Source: Geobacter sp. UBA698 (lineage in GTDB: Bacteria; Desulfobacterota; Desulfuromonadia; Geobacterales; Pseudopelobacteraceae). From it: 10,133 bases of DNA. Under the pieces are notes generated by a model. The model was given only the letters and a program-made list of their open reading frames with translations, was not told the DNA's origin and searched no databases. The DNA is taken from contig DBMM01000103.1 in assembly GCA_002298925.1 (NCBI GenBank), forward strand, positions 30,396 through 40,528, read 5' to 3'. Positions within the stretch are counted from its first letter, which is position 1. Each line of letters begins with the position of its first letter. Positions 1-5,640 of the stretch are shown here, piece by piece. The position numbers and the translations under genes are program-made.

Positions 1-435
1 CCCCAGGGCCAGCCAGTTGTTCAGGAACAGCCCCGTTCCGAAAAAAGCCAGCAGCAGTCCGCTGTATGAGGGGTGTCGCAGCCGGCGGTAGGGGCCGGTC
101 TCGATCAGGTGGTGCCCAGGGACAATGGCCACGTTGACCGTAAAATGTCTCCCCAGAATGAAGATGGAAACCCAGCGCAGGATCATCCCAGCTGTCACGA
201 GCTGCAATGACAGCAGGTCGGCCTGGTTTGCTGACAGAGGCAGCGGCAGCCGGGTGGTGAGGCTGACGATGGCCGCCAGGCTAATCGCCGCCAGAATGAC
301 TCCCCAGAGTGTTTTCAGTGATCCTTTGTCAACCACATGGGCCGAGCCGGAGCGGGCGCGCTTTCCGATGGCAATGATGATTTCCGACAGGGGAAAAAGA
401 TTGAGCATAATCAGCAGGATTGTTCTGAGAGTCAT
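1..435 (-). CDS. Isoprenylcysteine carboxyl methyltransferase (ICMT)-like membrane protein, 3' part cut off by window edge
   Basis: I read 145 residues from ATG at 435 down to base 1 with no stop, so the C-terminus lies outside the window. Hydrophobic segments fall at about residues 3-22, 44-62, 75-95 and 124-143. Residues 114-126 carry GPYRRLRHPSYSG, the conserved GPYr-x-x-RHPxYxG motif of the ICMT/PEMT-like integral membrane methyltransferase superfamily, which forms part of the SAM and substrate site. The start is supported by the ATGA overlap with the stop of the upstream kinase gene (432-435) and a GGAG about 11 nt upstream, so translation is probably coupled. In bacteria this superfamily is broad: S-methylation of small thiols, lipid methylation or unknown substrates. 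The substrate cannot be assigned here. True prenyl-cysteine methylation is unlikely in a bacterium. Family call fairly sure, function unknown. Confidence 0.8.
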   Translation of the reverse strand, partial: MTLRTILLIMLNLFPLSEIIIAIGKRARSGSAHVVDKGSLKTLWGVILAAISLAAIVSLTTRLPLPLSANQADLLSLQLVTAGMILRWVSIFILGRHFTVNVAIVPGHHLIETGPYRRLRHPSYSGLLLAFFGTGLFLNNWLALG

Positions 436-1967
436 TGGGGTGTGTACTCCAAGCGATTAATACGGCAGGGTTCTGCTGAAAAATTCTGCCGATCGCCATT
501 GATCGCATGAAACCTGATGGTGACGGTGGTGCCTTTGCCCAGTTCGGACTGGAACTCGATGGTGCCGTCGTGCTCTTCCACGATCTGCCGCGCGATGAAC
601 AGTCCCAGACCGGTTCCGCCCGAGTCAAGATGCCGGCTGAAGAAGGGATCGCACAGCCGGGAGATGTCATCGGGGTGAATGCCGCAGCCGTTGTCGGAGA
701 CGCTCAGCCAGGCCCACTCCCCTTCGCCCCATGACCTGATCGTGACCTGGCCCTGGCTGCCCTTTGTGGCGGTGGCCCTCAAGGCGTTCTGCATCAGATT
801 GATGACTACCTGCTGCAGGCCGTTTTTGTTGGTGGCAATGATGGGGAGGGGCTCTTCCTGAATCACCTCCAGCGCCCCGGGGTAGGTTCTGGTCTGTGGC
901 CTGAGCAGGCGCATGATGCTTTCAACGGCATGCGGCAGTGCCACAATTTCCCTGTCACTGCCGGTGCCGGCGGCATATTCCCGCAGATCGCCGATCACGT
1001 TGTCGATCCGTTCGGTCTGTTCATGGATGCTGGTCAGGGCTTCCTTGAGCAGTTGCATCCCCTCGCTGAACTTCATTCCGCCAGAATGATCGTCATGCGT
1101 CTCCGCCAGCTTTTTCAGAAGCGGCTCTGCATCGTTGACAACATGGGAGATCAACTCGTTCTGCATTCTGATAATGGAATTCGGATTGTTGATCTCGTGT
1201 CCCACGCAGGACACCAGCAAGCCGAGCGAGGCCATCTTGTTGGCCTGGATCAGTTTGGCCTGTTCCCGGCTGAATATGGCCGATGACATCCTGTTGATGG
1301 CTTTGCCGATGGTGGCGGCCTCATCGTGGCTGTCGATACTGATCTGTTCTATCCGCCCGGCCTCGATGGCCGCTATTCCCTCCACCAGTCTGTCGAAGGA
1401 AGAAGTCAGGCGCCGCATCAGCAGGTAGCCGATATAAGAGACCGCCACCCACAGCAGGCATCCGGTCATCAGCAGAGCGGCCAGGGTTTTGCGCGCATCC
1501 CGCCGCAGTTCGCTGCCGTTGGAAAAGACGCTTACGGTACCGATGGTCTGGCGGGGGAGATCGGCCTGGGCGATGGCCTCGGCCGGGGAAAGGGTCTGGT
1601 CGATGGTGATGTCGACGGTCTCGGCGGCCATGCCTGTTTCCGGCATGTCGGAGGTTTGCATGACAAGTCCGCCATCGGGCAGAGTTACCCTGATTTTTGA
1701 AAGGTCGAAGGTGTTAAGCGCTGACTGGGCCGTTTCCATCAGACTCTGGATATTACCGACATACAGATCCGAGCGCATGACCTGGGAGAGCAGCTGCGCG
1801 GCCGCTTTCAGCCGCTGCCGGTCGGTAACCTGTTTCTGGCTGTAGATATGATAGGAAAAGATGCCGATATAGGCGATGGTGATCAGAGCCGTAAAGGTGG
1901 ATACAAGCAACAGGGTTTTTCGCCGGAAGCCCGGGCTTGCCAATCTACGGATTGCGCTCCAGATCAT
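432..1967 (-). CDS. Membrane sensor histidine kinase (NtrB-like catalytic core with HAMP)
   Basis: This 511-residue sensor kinase should autophosphorylate in response to a signal and pass the phosphate to a response regulator. Order: TM1 at about 17-40, an extracytoplasmic sensor of about 120 residues, TM2 at about 161-184, a HAMP linker at about 185-237, a dimerisation/phosphoacceptor domain with GHEINNP (His257), then the ATPase domain. The ATPase domain shows the N box (Asn390, Asn394), G1 box DNGCG (425-429), F box DPFF (440-443) and G2 box GGTGLGL (450-456), so it looks fully active. The two helices of the phosphoacceptor domain are separated by a longer hydrophilic stretch (about 278-310) than in standard HisKA. 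The start has GGGGA seven nt upstream. No response regulator is in the window. The next gene, an ICMT-like protein, overlaps by 4 nt. The periplasmic domain resembles no sensor I can name, so the stimulus is unknown. Confidence 0.93.
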   Translation of the reverse strand: MIWSAIRRLASPGFRRKTLLLVSTFTALITIAYIGIFSYHIYSQKQVTDRQRLKAAAQLLSQVMRSDLYVGNIQSLMETAQSALNTFDLSKIRVTLPDGGLVMQTSDMPETGMAAETVDITIDQTLSPAEAIAQADLPRQTIGTVSVFSNGSELRRDARKTLAALLMTGCLLWVAVSYIGYLLMRRLTSSFDRLVEGIAAIEAGRIEQISIDSHDEAATIGKAINRMSSAIFSREQAKLIQANKMASLGLLVSCVGHEINNPNSIIRMQNELISHVVNDAEPLLKKLAETHDDHSGGMKFSEGMQLLKEALTSIHEQTERIDNVIGDLREYAAGTGSDREIVALPHAVESIMRLLRPQTRTYPGALEVIQEEPLPIIATNKNGLQQVVINLMQNALRATATKGSQGQVTIRSWGEGEWAWLSVSDNGCGIHPDDISRLCDPFFSRHLDSGGTGLGLFIARQIVEEHDGTIEFQSELGKGTTVTIRFHAINGDRQNFSAEPCRINRLEYTPQ

Positions 1968-2128
1968 GCAGGTGTCCCCATGACGATGTTCAAGTCCTGG
2001 TATTTAGTTGAAATACGGTCTAAAAACATGAATTGTATCCGATGCCGGCCGGCTTAGGCAAGTCATATTTAGTTTGACTCGGGACGGGGAAAAAAGTAAG
2101 TTATAACGCTTATAATTGGAGCTTCCGC
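1968..2128. other. Divergent intergenic region between the kinase and plsC genes
   Basis: This 161-nt gap must hold promoters for both the leftward kinase operon and the rightward plsC-rnj operon. On the plus strand TTGACT (2074-2079) is a good -35 hexamer, but the nearest good -10 hexamers, TATAAC (2102-2107) and TATAAT (2111-2116), sit 22 and 31 nt further on, beyond normal spacing. A promoter using either -10 with a poor -35 is therefore only a possibility. A perfect 10-bp palindrome GCCGGCCGGC lies at 2044-2053, near the middle, and could be an operator or chance in GC-rich DNA. The plsC ribosome site is GGAG at 2118-2121. I saw no convincing promoter for the kinase side and no RNA gene. 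Confidence 0.4.
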
Positions 2129-2833
2129 ATGCTGCGTGCATACCTGTTTCTGTCAATATTCATCCCCTTGACCTTTCTCTTCGCGCTGAGCGCATTACTC
2201 TGCACACTGGTGGATGCCAGCGGCCGGGCCTATGCCGTTCACGCGCGGCTCTGGGCTCGTCTTTCGCTGGCGCTGGTGGCTGTACGGGTGACGGTGCGGG
2301 GCGCCGAGAACCTGCCGGCTGGTCCGGTCATCTTCATGAGCAATCATCAGAGCAATTTCGACATCCTGGCGCTGCTGGCCGCCATGCCGCGCCAGATCTA
2401 CCTGATCGCCAAGAAGGAGCTGTTCGATATCCCGGTCTTCGGCGCCTCCATGCGGCGGGGCGGCTACATCCCGCTGGACCGCGGCCATGGCCGTCAGGCT
2501 ATCAAAAGCATGGACAACGCCGCCGCCATCATCCGGGCCGGAAAAAGCGTGGTCATGTTTCCGGAAGGAACCCGCTCCAGGGATCTCAACCTGCTCCCCT
2601 TCAAACGGGGCGGTTTCATGCTGGTCCTCAAGGCCGGGGTACCGGTGGTGCCGGTCACCATCAACGGCAGCGGCAGGATCAACCCGGCCGGCCGTACCCG
2701 TATCTACCCGGGAAGTATCACCATCACCCTGCATCCGCCGCTGACGCCGCCAGCCGCCTCATCGCGGGCTGAAGCCGAAGCAGCGCTGACCGAGCAGGTG
2801 CGGGGCGCCATCTCCTCGGTACTGGAGCACTGA
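2129..2833 (+). CDS. plsC: 1-acyl-sn-glycerol-3-phosphate acyltransferase
   Basis: This enzyme transfers an acyl chain to the sn-2 position of lysophosphatidic acid to make phosphatidic acid at the inner membrane, the second acylation of phospholipid synthesis. The 234-residue length is typical. A hydrophobic N-terminal segment (about 4-28) anchors it. All four LPLAT motifs are visible: the catalytic HX4D as NHQSNFD (His73, Asp78), motif II GGYIPLDR (111-118), motif III FPEGTRS (144-150), which binds the phosphate, and motif IV VPVVPV (171-176). Start at ATG 2129, with GGAG (2118-2121) seven nt upstream. It is first in an operon with a small membrane protein, a TPR-like protein and RNase J. 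A lyso-ornithine lipid or other LPLAT acceptor cannot be excluded, but the motif set favours PlsC. Other plus-strand frames in this interval are shadows. Confidence 0.92.
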   Translation: MLRAYLFLSIFIPLTFLFALSALLCTLVDASGRAYAVHARLWARLSLALVAVRVTVRGAENLPAGPVIFMSNHQSNFDILALLAAMPRQIYLIAKKELFDIPVFGASMRRGGYIPLDRGHGRQAIKSMDNAAAIIRAGKSVVMFPEGTRSRDLNLLPFKRGGFMLVLKAGVPVVPVTINGSGRINPAGRTRIYPGSITITLHPPLTPPAASSRAEAEAALTEQVRGAISSVLEH

Positions 2834-2834
2834 T

Positions 2835-3020
2835 ATGTATGCTGGCCTGATCTACATCCCGCTGATTATCGCCGGCCTAGGGGCCATCGTCTGGGGACTC
2901 CCCGCCGCTCACCGCCTGCGCAGCCCTTTGGATGCCGCCGCGGCCCTGGCTGTTCTGGCCGGCGTGGTTGCAACGGTCATGGGTCTGCTGCTGACCATAA
3001 TTCCCGATTTTTTCAGGTAA
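2835..3020 (+). CDS. Small two-helix membrane protein of unknown function
   Basis: A 61-residue protein made almost entirely of two hydrophobic segments, at about residues 3-22 and 34-57, joined by a short polar loop with HRLRSP that should face the cytoplasm by the positive-inside rule. I do not recognise the family. The reading frame is supported by context: its ATG lies 1 nt after the plsC stop, GGAG inside the end of plsC (2824-2827) sits seven nt before it, and the next gene starts 4 nt after its stop. Both neighbours are also membrane-associated. Possible roles are a partner or stabiliser of PlsC or of the following anchored protein; this is inference from position only. Confidence 0.75.
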   Translation: MYAGLIYIPLIIAGLGAIVWGLPAAHRLRSPLDAAAALAVLAGVVATVMGLLLTIIPDFFR

Positions 3021-3024
3021 GGCG

Positions 3025-3426
3025 ATGACAGAGCGCATAAAAATGATTCTGCTGAACGGCGTGGTGATGGTGACCCTCTGTAGTCTGCTGCTGCTGGCCG
3101 GCACCTGGTGGCGCCTGCATGATCAGTTCGCCCTGGGTGAAGACGCCTTCCGGCGGGGGGACTTCGCCGGCGCCGTGGCCGGCTATGAATCGGCCATCCA
3201 CATGTACATCCCGTTCCACCCGGCCATTGAACAGTCCGCCCAACGGCTCTGGAGCATTGCCGAACTCAACGAGCGCCAGGGGGATGTCAACCGGGCCCTG
3301 ATCGCCTACCGGGCCCTGCGCAGTTCCTTCTACGCCGATCACTGGCTGGTCACGCCGGGACAGGAATGGATCGCCCGCTGCGACAGCAAGATCGCCTCCC
3401 TGGTCCCTCTGCAGCGCGAAAGGTAA
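3025..3426 (+). CDS. Membrane-anchored TPR-like protein of unknown function
   Basis: A 133-residue protein with one N-terminal membrane helix (about 8-27) and no obvious signal peptidase site, so it is probably an anchored protein with its C-terminal part outside the cytoplasm. Residues 36-60 (from FALGEDAFRRGDFAGAV) and 76-103 (from WSIAELNERQGDVNRAL) look like tetratricopeptide-type helical pairs, with the small-residue and aromatic pattern of TPR repeats. TPR domains usually bind proteins. The ATG is 4 nt after the preceding stop and its own stop is 3 nt before the RNase J start, so it is firmly in the plsC-rnj operon. I cannot name the family. It might scaffold a complex at the membrane, but orientation and partner are unknown. 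Real gene: quite sure. Function: unknown. Confidence 0.78.
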   Translation: MTERIKMILLNGVVMVTLCSLLLLAGTWWRLHDQFALGEDAFRRGDFAGAVAGYESAIHMYIPFHPAIEQSAQRLWSIAELNERQGDVNRALIAYRALRSSFYADHWLVTPGQEWIARCDSKIASLVPLQRER

Positions 3427-3429
3427 CCT

Positions 3430-5103
3430 ATGGAAACTACAGAAATAAACGCACCCCTCAATATCGTCCCCCTGGGCGGCCTGGGCGAAATCGGCATGAA
3501 CATGATGGCGTACGAATGCGGTGCTGACATCGTCATCGTCGACTGCGGCCTGATGTTTCCCGAGCCGGACATGCTCGGCATCGACTACGTCATCCCGGAT
3601 ATCAGCTGGCTGCGCGAGCGGAGTGAAAAGGTGCGCGCCATCTGCCTGACCCACGGTCACGAGGATCACATCGGCGCGCTCCCCTTTGTCCTGCAGGAAC
3701 TGGACGTACCGGTGTACGGCACGGCCCTGACCCTGGGGTTTGTTAATGAGAAGCTGAAGGAATACAAGCTGGACGACAAGGTGGAGCTGGTGGTGGTCAA
3801 GCCGCGCGACAAGGTCGATCTGGGTTGTTTCCGGGTGGAGTTTCTGCGCGTGGCCCATTCCGTGGTGGACGGCTGTGCCCTGGCCATCACCACCCCCGAA
3901 GGGGTCGTGATCCATACCGGTGACTTCAAGATCGACCAGACCCCGGTGGACGGCCAGCTGACCGACCTGGCCAGTCTCTCGCGCTACGGCGAGGCCGGCG
4001 TCCTGGCGCTGCTGTCCGACTCCACCAACGTGGAGCGCGAGGGCTATACCCTTTCCGAGAAATATGTGGGTGAAGCCTTTGCCGAGATCTTCCCCAAGTG
4101 CCGGGGACGGATCATCGTGGCCGCCTTTTCCAGCAGCATCCACCGCGTGCAGCAGGTGGCCGACGTGGCTGTCGCCTGCGGCCGCAAGATACTGCTGAAC
4201 GGCCGCTCCATGGTTGCCAACGTGCGCATCGCCCGCCAGCTGGGTTATCTGACCATCTCCGATGACGACCTGATGGACCTGAAGGAGCTCAATCACCTGC
4301 CGCCGGAGCAGGTCTGTATCATCTCCACCGGCAGCCAGGGGGAGCCGATGAGCGCCCTGACCCGCATCGCCATGGATGACCACAAGCAGATCAAGCTCAG
4401 CCCGGGGGATACGGTCGTGCTCTCCTCGCGTGTCATCCCGGGCAACGAACGGACCATTTCCGAACTGATCAATCACCTCTACCGCCGGGGGGCCGAAGTC
4501 TTCCACGAGCGGGTTTCCGAGGTGCATGTCTCCGGTCACGCCAGCCAGGAAGAACTCAAGCTGATGATCAACACGGTCAGTCCGCGCTTCTTCATACCGA
4601 TCCACGGCGAGTACCGCCATCTGGTCAAGCATATCCAGCTGGCCCGTCGGGTCGGCATACCGGAGGAGCGCTGCATCCTGGCCACCAACGGCGATGTGCT
4701 TTCCTTCTACGCCGATACGGCGGCCATTGTGGAAAAGGTTGAGTCCGGGCGGGTCTTTGTGGACGGCAAGGGGGTCGGCGACGTCGGCAATATCGTGCTC
4801 AAGGATCGCAAGCACCTCTCCGAAGACGGCATGGTGGTGGTGATCATCGGCATCAACCAGTCGTCAGGAGCCGTCATCTACGGCCCGGACATCGTCTCGC
4901 GCGGTTTTGTCTTCGAAGACGAAAGCCAGGACTACCTTGAGACGGCCCGCAATGTGGTGCTGACCGCTCTGGCGGAGATCAACGACGAGATGCGCTGCGA
5001 CTGCGAGGAGGTCAAGCAGGCCGTTCGCCAGGCTCTGCGGCGTTTCTTCAAGAAGACCATCGAACGCCGGCCGGTGATCCTGCCGGTGATCATGGAGATG
5101 TAG
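3430..5103 (+). CDS. rnj: Ribonuclease J (metallo-beta-lactamase/beta-CASP nuclease)
   Basis: RNase J is a 5'-3' exoribonuclease, in some cases also an endonuclease, that acts in mRNA decay and rRNA maturation. The 557-residue length fits the family. The zinc site is intact: HGHEDH (75-80), His143, Asp165 in HTGDFK and His392 in IPIHGEY. The beta-CASP insert occupies about 210-355 (SDSTN at 196-200, SSSIHRV at 234-240) and motif SGHAS (368-372) contributes to RNA phosphate binding. A C-terminal dimerisation-type domain follows from about 460. AAAGG six nt before the ATG is the ribosome site. It is the last gene of the plsC operon, 3 nt after the TPR-like gene, and ends 24 nt before a terminator hairpin. 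A 600-codon antisense frame over this gene is a shadow. Confidence 0.96.
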   Translation: METTEINAPLNIVPLGGLGEIGMNMMAYECGADIVIVDCGLMFPEPDMLGIDYVIPDISWLRERSEKVRAICLTHGHEDHIGALPFVLQELDVPVYGTALTLGFVNEKLKEYKLDDKVELVVVKPRDKVDLGCFRVEFLRVAHSVVDGCALAITTPEGVVIHTGDFKIDQTPVDGQLTDLASLSRYGEAGVLALLSDSTNVEREGYTLSEKYVGEAFAEIFPKCRGRIIVAAFSSSIHRVQQVADVAVACGRKILLNGRSMVANVRIARQLGYLTISDDDLMDLKELNHLPPEQVCIISTGSQGEPMSALTRIAMDDHKQIKLSPGDTVVLSSRVIPGNERTISELINHLYRRGAEVFHERVSEVHVSGHASQEELKLMINTVSPRFFIPIHGEYRHLVKHIQLARRVGIPEERCILATNGDVLSFYADTAAIVEKVESGRVFVDGKGVGDVGNIVLKDRKHLSEDGMVVVIIGINQSSGAVIYGPDIVSRGFVFEDESQDYLETARNVVLTALAEINDEMRCDCEEVKQAVRQALRRFFKKTIERRPVILPVIMEM

Positions 5104-5127
5104 TCGCCTGAGCGGTTGATGGGAAAC

Positions 5128-5163
5128 AAAAAAAGGCCACATCCGAAGATGCGGCCCTTTTTT
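5128..5163. terminator. Bidirectional intrinsic terminator between rnj and the Lys/Ala-rich gene
   Basis: A run of seven A, then GGCC (5135-5138), A/C mismatch, CATC (5140-5143), loop CGAA, GATG (5148-5151) and GGCC (5153-5156), then C and six T (5158-5163). The stem is flanked by A on one side and T on the other, so it can end transcription in both directions: from rnj rightward and from the small gene at 5184-5435 leftward. The two genes converge here. Confidence 0.85.
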
Positions 5164-5183
5164 GTTCTGCTGTGAACGTAGAA

Positions 5184-5435
5184 TTACTTGGCAGCAGGAG
5201 CTGCAGCAGGTGTTTCTTCTTTCTTGGGCTCAGCGGCTTTCTTTGCTTTCTTGGCTTTTTTGTGTTTCTTGACCGCTTTGGCCGGTTTGGCTTCTTCTTT
5301 CTTCTCGGCAGCAGGTGCAGCCATTTCAGCTTTGGCGGGAGCGGCAGCAGGCTTGGCAGCGTCAGTGGCGAAAGCAAGGGCGGCGAAAGAAACTGCTACG
5401 AGGGTGGCGATGATACTGGATACGATCTTTTTCAT
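5184..5435 (-). CDS. Small exported lysine/alanine-rich protein
   Basis: An 83-residue protein with a clear Sec signal peptide: MKK, a hydrophobic core at about 5-22 and a likely cut after AFA (residue 23). The mature part, about 60 residues, consists almost only of Ala, Lys, Glu and Pro, with blocks such as KKHKKAKKAKK near residues 56-66, resembling the tails of histone H1 or TonB/TolA-type linkers. It has no cysteine and no recognisable domain. I chose ATG 5435 because GGAGG lies eight nt upstream and the signal peptide starts there; a frame-compatible ATG five codons earlier would place that ribosome site inside the gene. Its promoter is a near-consensus sigma-54 site. The mature protein should be strongly basic and disordered, so it may bind anionic surface polymer, nucleic acid or buffer acid, as in acid-shock (Asr-like) proteins. 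This is speculation. Confidence 0.82.
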   Translation of the reverse strand: MKKIVSSIIATLVAVSFAALAFATDAAKPAAAPAKAEMAAPAAEKKEEAKPAKAVKKHKKAKKAKKAAEPKKEETPAAAPAAK

Positions 5436-5473
5436 GGGTGTTTCCTCCAAATGGAATGTGTTTGATCTTGTTG

Positions 5474-5491
5474 TTGCAGGGCGTGTGCCAA
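5474..5491 (-). promoter_or_regulatory. Sigma-54 (RpoN) promoter for the Lys/Ala-rich gene
   Basis: Read on the minus strand the site is TTGGCAC-ACGCC-CTGCAA. It matches the sigma-54 consensus TGGCAC-N5-TTGCW at all six -24 positions and four of five -12 positions, with the required 10 nt between the invariant GG (5488-5489) and GC (5476-5477). The start of transcription would fall near 5464, giving a leader of about 29 nt that contains GGAGG before ATG 5435. Transcription would need an NtrC-type activator bound further upstream, which I could not place. Confidence 0.82.
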
Positions 5492-5506
5492 ATAGCTAAA
5501 AATTTA

Positions 5507-5519
5507 CAAGATCCTGATT
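5507..5519 (-). promoter_or_regulatory. IHF-like binding site upstream of the sigma-54 promoter
   Basis: On the minus strand AATCAG-GATC-TTG fits the IHF consensus WATCAR-N4-TTR exactly, and it is centred about 49 nt upstream of the predicted start. That is the usual place for IHF to bend DNA so that an upstream activator touches sigma-54 polymerase. An AT-rich tract (5491-5506) lies beside it. The consensus is short, so the call depends on its position. Confidence 0.5.
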
Positions 5520-5640
5520 TGATGAGTATTACTGGTGTGCATCGTGTTTGGTTGAGTGTGGATGGTTTTATTAGTACCGCAAACGGGGTAGCTGAAACCT
5601 CGTTAGAGAAATATTCGGCTGAACGGCCGCAGGAGTCATC

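Noticed and set aside
2074..2116. TTGACT with TATAAC or TATAAT as a standard plsC promoter
   Set aside because: The spacings of 22 and 31 nt are outside the normal 16-18 nt, so I list the region only as a possible promoter area.
2116..2772. 218-codon plus-strand frame over plsC
   Set aside because: It overlaps plsC in another frame. PlsC carries all LPLAT motifs, while this frame is Gly/Arg/Pro-rich with none, and its ATG has no suitable ribosome site.
3013..4815. 600-codon open frame on the minus strand
   Set aside because: It lies wholly antisense to RNase J and its upstream genes, which have intact motifs. Its composition (His, Gln, Asp, Gly rich) is typical of a frame mirrored from GC-rich coding DNA, and it has no recognisable domain.
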